Assembly (NCBI RefSeq): GCF_003437035.1 | Contig: NZ_QSRL01000018.1 | Span: 1 to 37,112 of the forward strand | Direction: 5' to 3' | Source of the DNA: Collinsella sp. TF08-11AT | GTDB lineage: Bacteria; Actinomycetota; Coriobacteriia; Coriobacteriales; Coriobacteriaceae | DNA: 37,112 nucleotides | In this document: in pieces, positions 9,047 to 16,872 of the stretch | Position numbering within the stretch: position 1 is the stretch's first letter | Layout of the letters: each line of letters begins with the position of its first letter | Program-made: the position numbers and the translations under genes | Notes under the pieces: generated by a model | Database searches by the model: none | The model's input: the letters and a program-made list of their open reading frames with translations, nothing else | Told to the model about the DNA's origin: nothing

Positions 9047-10480
9047 TTAGCGGCGTTCGAGGACCGCTACGGTTTCGGTGTGGTCGGTGTGAGGGAACAT
9101 GTCGACGGGCGTGATCTTGAGCAGGCGATAGCCTCCGTCGAGGAGCTGATGCAGGTCGCGCTCTTGAGTTACGGGGTTGCAGCTGATATAGGTGATGCGG
9201 CGCGGCTTAAGCGCGCAGGCAGCTTCGAGGAACTCTGGGGTAGAGCCGGCGCGCGGCGGGTCGAGGGAAAGGACATCGACCCGCTCGTTGTTATCGGCGG
9301 CATCCAGGATGTAATCGGTGGCGTCGTCGGCCATAAACCAAGCGCTTCGGGTGAGGCCGTTGAGCTCGGCATTGCGACGTGCGTCGGCAATGCCCGCCGG
9401 GTTGCGCTCCACGCCGAGCAGTATAATGCCGATACCCTTGTTCTGGGCATCTTTAACTGCGCAAAGACCGATGGTACCGCTGCCACAGTAGGCATCCATG
9501 AGCACATCGCCCTGGTGCAAATCCATGCCGTCGATAGCGAGCTGATAGAGCAGCTCGGTCTGTTGCGGGTTGGTCTGATAAAACGCGGTAGGGGAGATAT
9601 CGAATTCGCAACCGAGCAGCTGGTCGCGCATGCATTCGGCCCCATAGACGATACGAGTCTCCTCACCCAAGATGGCGTTGCCGGGGCGTCCGTTGATGTT
9701 TTGGGCAACGGTGACGATATGCGGATCGAGTGCGGCGACAGCCTCAAAGAACTCATGCGCATGCGGCAGGTCGCGCTGAGCGGTTACGAGGGTGACCATA
9801 ATCTGGTCTGTGCGCCAACCACAGCGAACAACGGCATAGCGAAGCAAGCCCAGATGCTTGTCTTCGTTAAAGGCAGGAATATGCAGACGTTCGGCCTCGC
9901 GAGCGATGCCGTTGAGAATCTGGCGGGCTCCCGGCGCCTCGACGGGGCATTCGGGCACGGCAACGATTCTGTGCGAACCGCGCTCAAAGAAGCCGCAGCG
10001 GACAGCGCCCTCCTTACCGGGAGCAAAGGGAGTGGCAGCCTTATGACGAAAACCGCGCGGAGCAGGATATTTGCCCGGATCGCCCAAGGTGACGCCCATA
10101 CCGCGAATGGGGTCGACGCTAATACCCTCGCGCTCGCAAAGAGCAGCAAAAAGCTCCTCCATAGCAGCCTGCTTAGCTGCCAACTGCTTTTTATAAGGAC
10201 GATTGAGCGCCGTGCACCCACCGCAAGCTTTCATGATCGAACAGGGAGACTTGGGGTCCACAGCCTTACGCGCAGACGAAACCCGATCTTTATGCGAGCG
10301 CTTGGAGCGAGTCTGAGATGCCTTATCCTCGTTCCGACGAGAGCCGGGACGCTTGGTCTTAGCCTTGCCCTTCGCATCCTGAGACGACTTGGATTTCTGA
10401 GAAGATTTTTTCTCCTGAGACCCCTCAGCCGACTCGATCAAAGCACGACGAGCCTTACGCTCCGCACGAGATTCTGCCAT
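9047..10480 (-). CDS. rlmD: 23S rRNA (uracil-5-)-methyltransferase, RlmD/RumA family
   Basis: A SAM-dependent, iron-sulfur-containing RNA m5U methyltransferase of about 477 residues. The first 85 or so residues are a Lys/Arg/Ser-rich extension not found in E. coli RlmD, probably an RNA-binding disordered tail. Next come the cluster cysteines (PCSIMKACGGC) with a fourth in VPECPVEAP. The SAM-binding motif is LMDAYCGSGTIGL, then SLDPPRAGS, and the catalytic cysteine is in YISCNPVTQERDL. I start at the ATG near 10480, preceded by GTGGAG; the longer frame would run into the inverted-repeat element. RlmC, RlmD and TrmFO-like specificities cannot be separated by motif alone, so the exact target uridine is uncertain. 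Confidence 0.88.
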   Translation of the reverse strand: MAESRAERKARRALIESAEGSQEKKSSQKSKSSQDAKGKAKTKRPGSRRNEDKASQTRSKRSHKDRVSSARKAVDPKSPCSIMKACGGCTALNRPYKKQLAAKQAAMEELFAALCEREGISVDPIRGMGVTLGDPGKYPAPRGFRHKAATPFAPGKEGAVRCGFFERGSHRIVAVPECPVEAPGARQILNGIAREAERLHIPAFNEDKHLGLLRYAVVRCGWRTDQIMVTLVTAQRDLPHAHEFFEAVAALDPHIVTVAQNINGRPGNAILGEETRIVYGAECMRDQLLGCEFDISPTAFYQTNPQQTELLYQLAIDGMDLHQGDVLMDAYCGSGTIGLCAVKDAQNKGIGIILLGVERNPAGIADARRNAELNGLTRSAWFMADDATDYILDAADNNERVDVLSLDPPRAGSTPEFLEAACALKPRRITYISCNPVTQERDLHQLLDGGYRLLKITPVDMFPHTDHTETVAVLERR

Positions 10481-10587
10481 CAATAACTCCACTAATTCAT
10501 GAATTAAAGCTGCAAGTATTGTACCGTGCCAAGCCAGCAGACGATATACAAGCGATTTATTCGTGTCAGTGATAAGCCCAACGACGG

Positions 10588-10726
10588 TTGCCCGCCGCGT
10601 GAGGGGTGTGGGGGTTAAGTTTATCGCGAGTTCCGCACGAACAGGAGGCCACTTAATGTGGCCTCCGTCGTGAGCAGGACTGTAGAGCAGGAAACTTAAC
10701 CCCCACACCCCTCACGCGGCGGGCAA
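10588..10726. repeat. 139-bp element with perfect 35-bp inverted arms
   Basis: The arms 10588-10622 and 10692-10726 are perfectly complementary over 35 bp. The 69-base interior folds again: GGAGGCCAC and GTGGCCTCC (about 10645-10667) pair around TTAAT, flanked by CACGA and TCGTG. The whole element is therefore one long nested hairpin. It lies between the 5' ends of rlmD and the divergent ABC transporter operon and ends just before that operon's -35 box. It encodes nothing I recognise. A MITE-like element or a structured RNA are both possible. Confidence 0.9.
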
Positions 10727-10733
10727 ACTTGCC

Positions 10734-10800
10734 TTGTGCTCTATCACGCTAAAGTGTATGATTCTGAACGTTACATGACTCACTTTACCTAACTAAAGTG
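10734..10800 (+). promoter_or_regulatory. Promoter and operator of the amino-acid ABC operon
   Basis: TTGTGC (10734-10739), a 17-base spacer and TATGAT (10757-10762) with an extended TG form a good housekeeping promoter. The 7-mer TAAAGTG occurs three times: 10750-10756, inverted at 10781-10787 and again at 10794-10800. The last two form a palindrome with a 6-base spacer just after the expected transcription start. This is a likely operator for an amino-acid-responsive repressor; the regulator is not identifiable here. Confidence 0.6.
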
Positions 10801-10818
10801 CTATCGAGGGGGAATACC

Positions 10819-11679
10819 ATGAATAGCGATATGTCTCGTCGTCAGTTTGTTGGTCTAGCCGGCTCGCTCGCCGCGGTGCTTGGCCTTGGTCTTGTCGGTT
10901 GCGGCGGTGGTGCTGGCAAGGGCTCCGCTGCTGGCTCTGCCGCGGCCAAGGATGTGAAGGGCGCCGCGGAGTCCAAGAAGCTCGTGGTGGGCTTTGATAA
11001 GTCCTATCCTCCGTACGGCTTTGTGGGCGATGACGGCGAGTACACGGGCTTTGACCTTGACCTTGCCAAGGCCGTTGCCGATAAGCAGGGCTGGGATGTC
11101 GATTACGAGGCCATCGATTGGGATGCCAAGGACACGCTGCTCAACTCCGGCGCCATCAACTGCATCTGGAACGGCTTTACCATGGAGGGCCGCGAGGACG
11201 ACTACACGTTCTCCGAGCCGTATATGCTCAACGAGCAGGTGTTGGTGGTCAAGAAGGACGCGGGTATCAAGAGCTGGGACGATCTTGCCGGCAAGACCGT
11301 GATTACCCAGACTGATTCCGCTGCGCAGGATGTGCTCGAGGGCGACCAGAAGGATCTGGCCGCGACGTTTGCCACGCTCGATACCATCGGCGAGTACAAC
11401 ACGGCCTTTATGCAGCTCGAGAGCGGCGCGGTCGATGCCGTGGCTTGCGACCTTTCGATTGCCCAGTATCAGCTTGCCGCCAAGCCCGATGCCTATACGC
11501 AGCTCGACAAGCCGCTGTCCAGCGAGCACTACGCCGTCGGCTTTAAGAAGGGCGACACCAAGTCCGCCGATGCCGTGACCGAGTCGCTCAAGGCGCTCTA
11601 CGAGGACGGCACGGTCAAGGACCTGTGCGACAAGTATGCAGATTACGGTCTTTCCTTCGACAACTGGGTTTTGAAATAA
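10819..11679 (+). CDS. Amino-acid ABC transporter substrate-binding lipoprotein
   Basis: A family 3 solute-binding protein (286 residues) that captures a polar amino acid outside the membrane and delivers it to the permease. The N-terminus combines a Tat-like SRRQF motif with a hydrophobic segment and a lipobox LVGC, after which a Gly/Ser/Ala linker follows. Mature-domain signatures are VVGFDKSYPPYGFVGDDGEYTGFDLDLAKA, split here into its halves around residue 65, and WDAKDTLLNSGAINCIWNGFTM. I use the ATG at 10819 because GAGGGGGA precedes it. The stop codon overlaps the permease ATG. Substrate cannot be fixed from sequence; cystine, glutamine or arginine type are all possible. Confidence 0.92.
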   Translation: MNSDMSRRQFVGLAGSLAAVLGLGLVGCGGGAGKGSAAGSAAAKDVKGAAESKKLVVGFDKSYPPYGFVGDDGEYTGFDLDLAKAVADKQGWDVDYEAIDWDAKDTLLNSGAINCIWNGFTMEGREDDYTFSEPYMLNEQVLVVKKDAGIKSWDDLAGKTVITQTDSAAQDVLEGDQKDLAATFATLDTIGEYNTAFMQLESGAVDAVACDLSIAQYQLAAKPDAYTQLDKPLSSEHYAVGFKKGDTKSADAVTESLKALYEDGTVKDLCDKYADYGLSFDNWVLK

Positions 11680-12332
11680 TGTCTATTCAGGTCATGATGC
11701 AGATGCTTGGCCAGGGCTTCTTGGTCAGTTTGCAGCTGTTTGTGCTGACGCTGCTCGGATCGATTCCGTTGGGAATCCCCGTGGCGTTTATGCGTATGAG
11801 TAAGATCGCGCCGCTTCGCTGGATTGCGCGCATCTACATTTCGGTCATGCGTGGCACGCCGCTCATGCTGCAGATGTTTGCCATCTACTTTGCCCCGTAC
11901 TACGTGTTTGGCATCTCGCTCACGCCCGATTCCAAGTGGACGGCGTGCGTCGTGGCGTTCATCATCAACTACGCCGGTTACTTTGCCGAGATCTATCGCT
12001 CGGGCCTGCAGTCCATTCCGCGCGGTCAATACGAGGCTGCCGAGGTGCTGGGCTACTCGCGTCTGCAGACGTTTCTGTATATCGTGATGCCGCAGGTCGC
12101 CAAGCGCATTTTGCCGGCGATGGGCAATGAGATCATCACGTTGGTCAAGGACACGTCGCTGGCGTTTGCCATTGGTGTGGGCGAGATGTTCTCGACGGCC
12201 AAGGCGCTGGTTGCCTCGCAAGTGAGCATGGTGCCGTTTGCGATTGCGGCGCTGATTTACTGGGTCTTTAACTTTGTGGTCGAGATGCTGCTGGGTGCCG
12301 CCGAAAAGAAGCTGGACTATTATCATGACTAG
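11679..12332 (+). CDS. Amino-acid ABC transporter permease (HisM/GlnP family)
   Basis: The membrane channel of the importer, 217 residues with about five transmembrane helices. The EAA loop that contacts the ATPase is clear: EIYRSGLQSIPRGQYEAAEV followed by LGYSRLQTF. The upstream MRGTPLMLQMF segment is typical of the HisMQ family. The ATG overlaps the stop of the binding protein by one base (TAATG), indicating translational coupling. Only one permease gene is present, so the channel is probably a homodimer. The ATPase follows only after about 170 bp occupied by a structured repeat, an unusual gap inside this kind of operon. Confidence 0.93.
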   Translation: MSIQVMMQMLGQGFLVSLQLFVLTLLGSIPLGIPVAFMRMSKIAPLRWIARIYISVMRGTPLMLQMFAIYFAPYYVFGISLTPDSKWTACVVAFIINYAGYFAEIYRSGLQSIPRGQYEAAEVLGYSRLQTFLYIVMPQVAKRILPAMGNEIITLVKDTSLAFAIGVGEMFSTAKALVASQVSMVPFAIAALIYWVFNFVVEMLLGAAEKKLDYYHD

Positions 12333-12335
12333 ATC

Positions 12336-12488
12336 GTTCCGCCGTTCTAGCGAACGGCGGACTGCTCGACGCTGCGCGCGTGCCTGACGGCCAATCTGCT
12401 CCTCAAACCGTCGCTTGCGTACAGAAGTACGCGGCGCTCCTCTTTCGAAGCACATTGTCTCGTCAGCCACACGCTCGCTGACTTCTCA
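12336..12488 (+). repeat. Structured 3'-end repeat, copy A (divergent, inside operon)
   Basis: It starts 3 bases after the permease stop. Hairpin 1 is CCGCCGTTC (12339-12347) with GAACGGCGG (12352-12360), identical in stem to copies C and D, followed by the shared GACGCTGCGCG. The long hairpin keeps its place but differs in sequence: CGTG/CACG and CTGACG/CGTCAG form the outer arm, and GCGTAC-AGAA-GTACGC forms the tip. The end carries the shared GCTCGCTGAC. There is no T-run, so transcription probably continues into the ATPase gene. Confidence 0.75.
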
Positions 12489-12505
12489 AACACATGGAGG
12501 TTCCC

Positions 12506-13270
12506 GTGTCCGGAACGGTAATGATGATAACGAACGCGCGCAAGGCGTTTGGCGGCAATGAGGTGCTCAAGGATATCTCACTCGAGGTAAAGCGTGGCGA
12601 GGTTGTGGCGATTATCGGGCCTTCGGGCGGCGGTAAGTCCACGCTTCTGCGCTGCGCGACGCTGCTCGAGACGCTCGACGGTGGCTCGCTTTCGTTTGGC
12701 GACCTTGCCGTTGCGACGGACGCGGGGTCGGGTGCGGTATACGCGAAGGGCGACGTGCCCAAGCAGGCACGCTCGCGATTTGGCCTGGTGTTTCAGAACT
12801 ACAATCTGTTTCCGCACTATACCGTGATGAAAAACATCACCGATGCTCCGATTCGCGTGCTTAAGCGCCCGCGCGAACAGGCCGAAGCACGTGCGCGTGA
12901 GTTGATCGCGCAGATGGGGCTTACGGGCAACGAGAACAAGGTGCCATGTGAGCTTTCGGGCGGTCAGCAACAGCGTGTGAGTATCGCCCGCGCCTTGGCG
13001 CTCGACCCGGAAATCTTGTTCTTTGATGAGCCGACCTCGGCGCTCGATCCAGAGCTGACGGCCGAGGTTCTGCGCGTCATCAAGGATCTGGCCGCGCAGA
13101 ATATGACGATGGTGATCGTGACCCATGCGATGCAGTTTGCGCGCGATGTTGCCGACCGCGTGGTCTTTATGGATGGCGGTCGCATTGTCGAGGAGGGTCC
13201 TGCCGAGCAGGTTGTCGATCATCCACATGAGCAACGTACCCGTGAGTTCTTGAGCCGTATCGAGGGCTAG
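12506..13270 (+). CDS. Amino-acid ABC transporter ATP-binding protein
   Basis: The cytoplasmic ATPase that powers the importer, about 254 residues. Walker A is GPSGGGKST, the Q-loop lies in FGLVFQNYNLFPHYTV, the signature is LSGGQQQRVSIARALA, Walker B ILFFDEPTSALDPE and the switch histidine VTHAMQFA. This matches the GlnQ/HisP subfamily. I prefer the GTG at 12506, since GGAGG (12496-12500) ends 5 bases before it; an in-frame ATG at 12494 would overlap that ribosome binding site. An intrinsic terminator at 13292 ends the operon. Its separation from the permease by repeat copy A is notable. Confidence 0.93.
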   Translation: MSGTVMMITNARKAFGGNEVLKDISLEVKRGEVVAIIGPSGGGKSTLLRCATLLETLDGGSLSFGDLAVATDAGSGAVYAKGDVPKQARSRFGLVFQNYNLFPHYTVMKNITDAPIRVLKRPREQAEARARELIAQMGLTGNENKVPCELSGGQQQRVSIARALALDPEILFFDEPTSALDPELTAEVLRVIKDLAAQNMTMVIVTHAMQFARDVADRVVFMDGGRIVEEGPAEQVVDHPHEQRTREFLSRIEG

Positions 13271-13291
13271 GCTCAGCTATGTATTGAGAAG

Positions 13292-13330
13292 AAGCCGCCG
13301 CAGGTCTTACGGTCTGCGACGGCTTTTTAT
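13292..13330 (+). terminator. Intrinsic terminator of the ABC operon
   Basis: AAGCCG-C-CGCAG (13292-13303) pairs with CTGCG-A-CGGCTT with one mismatch, followed by TTTTTATTTG. Confidence 0.85.
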
Positions 13331-13568
13331 TTGCATCGGCGGGGTCCAATAATCGCCTCGCGCACGTTCTCCTTCCTCTCGCCGCCTGTATTCATACGTG
13401 CGCCGAAAGGTATGCATGGGCAGTCACCCGTGAGGGTAGGGTGGTGGCATAGGACATTTGGAGGGTGAGTCGGCTCGGCTGCCGACCATGCTGCTTCCGG
13501 GACGGCACCGACCGCGAACTCTCCCCGTTGGCGTCGCGCATTGCGCGCGGCCCTGCAAGGAGGTCATC
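13331..13568 (+). other. Upstream region of the EF-G-like gene, possible leader
   Basis: A 238-base stretch without a supported gene. GTCGG and CCGAC near 13470-13490 can form a small hairpin and the sequence is GC-rich and structured towards the start codon. I could not match it to a known riboswitch by its conserved core bases, and I see no confident promoter boxes. Confidence 0.3.
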
Positions 13569-15644
13569 ATGGGTGCTCCCAAGACCGGTAACGTAAGGAA
13601 CGTGGTGCTCGTAGGCCAAGGCGGGGTGGGCAAGACTTCACTCGCCGAAGCCATGCTCCACCTTTCCGGCAAGACCGCCCGCCTGGGCGGCCACGACGGC
13701 ACCAAGCCCACGCTCGACTATGACCCCGAAGAGGTCAAGCGTGCATTTTCCATCTCGACGACCATTGCGCCGATCGACTGGAAGGGCGCACGTATCAATG
13801 TACTCGATGCCCCGTGCTATCCCGATTTTATCGGCGACGCCTTTGCCGCGATGAGCGTCTGCGAGACGGCTCTGTTTGTGGTCGACGCCGAGGCGGGCCC
13901 GCAGCCTACGACGGTTAAGCTCTGGTATGCCGCCGAGGACCTGCGCCTGGCGCGTGCGGTGTTCGTAAACCGCCTGTCGCGCTCCGAGGCCAGCTTTACG
14001 ACCACAATGAACCTGCTGCAGGAGCGCTTTGGCACGCGCCTGGGCGCCGTGACTCTTCCCTGGGGCGAGGGCGAGGACTTCGACGGCATCATCGACCTGG
14101 TGCGCATGAAGGCGCGCCATTGCAACGGCGCCGAAGCCGTTGAGTCGGAGATTCCCGAGGAGTATCGTGCCCAGGCCGAGGAAGCCCATGACCATCTGTG
14201 CGAGCTGGTGGCCGAGGCTGACGATGAGCTGATGATGAAGTACTTGGAAGGCGAGGAGACGCTGACGCAGGAGGAGCTTGAAGGCCTGCTGTCGAAGGCG
14301 ATTGCCGAGCGCATCTTTGTGCCGGTCTTTGCGGGCGATTGCATTAAGGAGCAGGGCGTCAACTCGCTGATGGACGACATCGCGACGTACTTCCCGGCGC
14401 CGACCGACTACGGCGAGATGCCGCTTATCGACGGCGATTCGCTCAAGATTTCGAGCGACGATGACCGTCCGGTGGCGTTTGTGTTTAAGACCCTGGCCGA
14501 TCCGCAGCAGGGTCGCATCAGCTTTATCAAGGTGCTGACGGGCACGCTTGAGCCGGGTCTTGAGCTGATCAACGCGCGTACCCGCAAGAGCGATCGTCTG
14601 GCTCACCTGTATGTGATGTGCGGCCGCGATATGACCGAGGTCGGTCACGCCTATGCCGGCGACATCATCGTGGCGCCCAAGCTGGCTGCCGAGACGGGCG
14701 ATACGCTCTCCATTACCGGTAAGGTCGAGGCGGCGGCGTTTAAGTTCCCCAACTCGCAGTACCGTATCGCCATCGAGGCCGAGAATCGCGGGGACGAAGA
14801 GAAGCTCTACACGTTTATCGAGAAGGCCTGCAAGGCTGATCCGACCATGAGTATCGACCGCGATGAGGAGACCGGCCAGACCATTATCTCGGCGGTGGGC
14901 GAGGCGCAGGTTTCGGTCCTGCTCAACCGTTTGGAGGACCGCACCAAGGTCGCCGCCAAGAGCGTGCCGATCCGCATTCCGTATCGCGAGACCATCCGCC
15001 GCACGGCGAGCGCCCAGGGCCGCCACAAGAAGCAGACCGGTGGCGCCGGTCAGTATGGTGACTGCTGGCTGCGTGTGGAGCCGATGATTGCCGCCGACGG
15101 TACGAGCGACGGTTATGAGTTTGTGGACGAGGTCGTGGGCGGCCGCATTCCGCGCTCGCTGATCCCTGCCGTGGACAAGGGCGTCCAGGAGACCATGAAG
15201 GACGGTATTATTGCCGGCTATCCGCTCACGGGCATTCGCGTCGCGGTGTATGACGGCTCGTATCACAGCGTCGACTCCAACGAGATGGCGTTCCGCGCGG
15301 CGGCTCGCATCGGCCTGCGCAAGGCATGCGCCGATGCCGACCCGGTGGTGCTGGAGCCCATCGAGGAAATCACGGTGACTATCCCCGAGAGCTACGCCGG
15401 CGCCGTGATGGGCGACATCTCGGCATCGCGCGGTCGCGTGACGGGCATGGAGACCGATGAGCGCGGCGACACCGCGGTCATCGCCCAGGCGCCGCTGGCC
15501 GAGTTGACGGATTACTCGACGCGCCTGCGCTCTATCACGCGCGGCACGGGTGACTTTACCATGAAGCCCGCTGGCTACGAGCAGGTGCCTTATGACGTTC
15601 AGGCCAAGCTGGTCGAGCGCTATGAGGAGGGCCGCGCCAAGTAG
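13569..15644 (+). CDS. Elongation factor G-like protein (EF-G2 type)
   Basis: A 691-residue translational GTPase paralogue with the EF-G domain order: G domain (about 1-280), domain II (GRISFIKVLTGTLEPG), domain III, domain IV (GRHKKQTGGAGQYGDCWLRV) and domain V (AVMGDISASRGRVTGME). The P-loop GQGGVGKTS (16-24) is intact. Two nucleotide-binding motifs are altered: G3 reads DAPC at 80-83 instead of DxPG, and G4 reads NRLS at 134-137 instead of NKxD. EF-G2 proteins of Actinobacteria are known and some lack normal translocase or GTPase activity, so this is probably not the main EF-G. AAGGAGGTCATC precedes the ATG, a near-perfect Shine-Dalgarno sequence. A longer upstream frame is not needed. No ribosomal genes flank it. 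Confidence 0.9.
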   Translation: MGAPKTGNVRNVVLVGQGGVGKTSLAEAMLHLSGKTARLGGHDGTKPTLDYDPEEVKRAFSISTTIAPIDWKGARINVLDAPCYPDFIGDAFAAMSVCETALFVVDAEAGPQPTTVKLWYAAEDLRLARAVFVNRLSRSEASFTTTMNLLQERFGTRLGAVTLPWGEGEDFDGIIDLVRMKARHCNGAEAVESEIPEEYRAQAEEAHDHLCELVAEADDELMMKYLEGEETLTQEELEGLLSKAIAERIFVPVFAGDCIKEQGVNSLMDDIATYFPAPTDYGEMPLIDGDSLKISSDDDRPVAFVFKTLADPQQGRISFIKVLTGTLEPGLELINARTRKSDRLAHLYVMCGRDMTEVGHAYAGDIIVAPKLAAETGDTLSITGKVEAAAFKFPNSQYRIAIEAENRGDEEKLYTFIEKACKADPTMSIDRDEETGQTIISAVGEAQVSVLLNRLEDRTKVAAKSVPIRIPYRETIRRTASAQGRHKKQTGGAGQYGDCWLRVEPMIAADGTSDGYEFVDEVVGGRIPRSLIPAVDKGVQETMKDGIIAGYPLTGIRVAVYDGSYHSVDSNEMAFRAAARIGLRKACADADPVVLEPIEEITVTIPESYAGAVMGDISASRGRVTGMETDERGDTAVIAQAPLAELTDYSTRLRSITRGTGDFTMKPAGYEQVPYDVQAKLVERYEEGRAK

Positions 15645-15681
15645 CGCGGGGCTTTGCCTGCAATGTAGGTGCTGACGAAAA

Positions 15682-15749
15682 GGCCGCCTTGGGTAACCGG
15701 GGCGGCCCTATTTGATCCTTTGGGACGGAGGAAAACGGATCATTTTTTT
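15682..15749. terminator. Terminator region between convergent genes
   Basis: GGCCGCC (15682-15688) pairs with GGCGGCC (15701-15707). On the − strand this stem is followed by TTTT, so it suits the nuclease gene. A second hairpin, TGATCC (15713-15718) with GGATCA (15737-15742), is followed by seven T and would stop the EF-G-like transcript. Confidence 0.7.
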
Positions 15750-15772
15750 GGTTACGGGCAGCGCGGCCGACA

Positions 15773-16753
15773 TTAGTCTCCGGATGCCTGGTTGCGGCCG
15801 GTGGCGTAGTCGATCTGCACGTGCGGCTGTAGGTTATAGCAGTACACGTGGAAGCACAGGGTCTTGCCGTGGTCCTCGACCGATTGCGCCTCAAGGCGCG
15901 CGCCGCGGCAGACAAGTTCCTCTTCGTTATACATGGGCGTGACGCGGTAGAGCACGTGGTTGCCCGTTTCGCGGATGTAGTCGAGAATCTGCTCCTCAAA
16001 CGGTAGCATGCCCGTCTCGTTGAGATAGCGCGTGCCGGTGAGGAGATTCTTGCGGTTGGCGTTTTCGCCGCAGAGCGACCAGGCGATGAGGTGGCAGCGG
16101 TTGTAGAGGCTCTGGCCCGGAATAAAGTCGTAGCGCTGCTGATGCCATCCGGCGGGATGGATGCGCGAGATATCGCCGCGCTTGCCTTGACCGAGCGATT
16201 CGGGGCCCACGCAGGCGAGCGCTTTGCGAGTGCGGCCCAGGCTGTCGAGCTTGGTGAACTTCTTAAAGCAGCCCTCTTCGGTGGCGCGATCGTATTCATC
16301 GAGTGTGAATGACGGCGTGCCGAGCGGGTGCGTGCTGTCGGCACGAAGGGCAACGTAGGGGTTGCCGGCATAGTCGGGAATGCTGCTGAGATAAACACCG
16401 CGGGCGCGGTTGAGGTCGGGGTTTTCGACCTCGTCGATGGGGGTGGCGGTGCTGTCCGCGGAAGCGCCGTCGCCGGTGTCGGTTGCGGCGGAATCTGAGC
16501 CATCGCCAGAGTCTTGGCTATTTTGAGAGTCCGAGGAACTCGCTGTTCCCGATTCGAGCCGGGCGACCAGGTCTGCCTCGTCGTCGGTGCGGCTGGGGCT
16601 CTCGTTTTGTTTTTCGGCCAGAGCCGCCTGTTCGTCGCTTTGCGGCGACAGCAGCTTGGGCGCCCCGTCAAGCGATCCCGTAAACAGTGCAAACCCCAGC
16701 ACCACGGCGGTGCCGATGGAAAGTACTTGCTTGTAGGCGGACTTGCGCGACAT
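15773..16753 (-). CDS. Secreted or membrane-anchored DNA/RNA non-specific endonuclease
   Basis: A beta-beta-alpha metal nuclease of the NucA/EndA/streptodornase group, 326 residues. An N-terminal hydrophobic helix (residues 9-26) acts as signal peptide or anchor. A Ser/Asp/Ala-rich linker (about 35-110) follows, typical of a surface-exposed stalk. The catalytic domain runs from about 115: YNRCHLIAWSLCGENANRKN around residues 217-236 carries the catalytic His221 and the metal-binding Asn, and LLTGTRYLNETGMLPFE follows as in streptococcal DNases. The usual DRGH is NRCH here, so the first Asp is replaced by Asn. AGGAGC precedes the ATG. A role in degrading extracellular DNA for nutrition or uptake is inference. 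Confidence 0.88.
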   Translation of the reverse strand: MSRKSAYKQVLSIGTAVVLGFALFTGSLDGAPKLLSPQSDEQAALAEKQNESPSRTDDEADLVARLESGTASSSDSQNSQDSGDGSDSAATDTGDGASADSTATPIDEVENPDLNRARGVYLSSIPDYAGNPYVALRADSTHPLGTPSFTLDEYDRATEEGCFKKFTKLDSLGRTRKALACVGPESLGQGKRGDISRIHPAGWHQQRYDFIPGQSLYNRCHLIAWSLCGENANRKNLLTGTRYLNETGMLPFEEQILDYIRETGNHVLYRVTPMYNEEELVCRGARLEAQSVEDHGKTLCFHVYCYNLQPHVQIDYATGRNQASGD

Positions 16754-16837
16754 GGGGGCTCCTGGTTGTTCGGCTGCGAATCTACCAGTCTAGCAGGAGC
16801 CGACAGGGGCCGTTCTGTCGAACAAATACTTAAGATT

Positions 16838-16868
16838 TGGGACAAACACTCCTGATTTATTTGTCCCA
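16838..16868 (-). terminator. Inverted repeat after lacI, terminator or REP-like
   Basis: TGGGACAAA (16838-16846) and TTTGTCCCA (16860-16868) form a 9-bp stem directly downstream of the lacI stop. It resembles the GGGACA-headed palindromes elsewhere in the window. The T-tract on the − strand is poor, so termination is uncertain. Confidence 0.5.
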
Positions 16869-16872
16869 CGGT

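Noticed and set aside
9080..10486. A long + strand open frame across rlmD
   Set aside because: Antisense to conserved RlmD motifs, with no ribosome binding site or domain.
12333..12490. Intrinsic terminator or small ORF after the permease
   Set aside because: The GC-rich hairpin lacks a T-run and its sequence matches the structured repeat family instead.
13638..15266. A 542-codon open frame opposite the EF-G-like gene
   Set aside because: Antisense shadow of a conserved gene with low-complexity composition.
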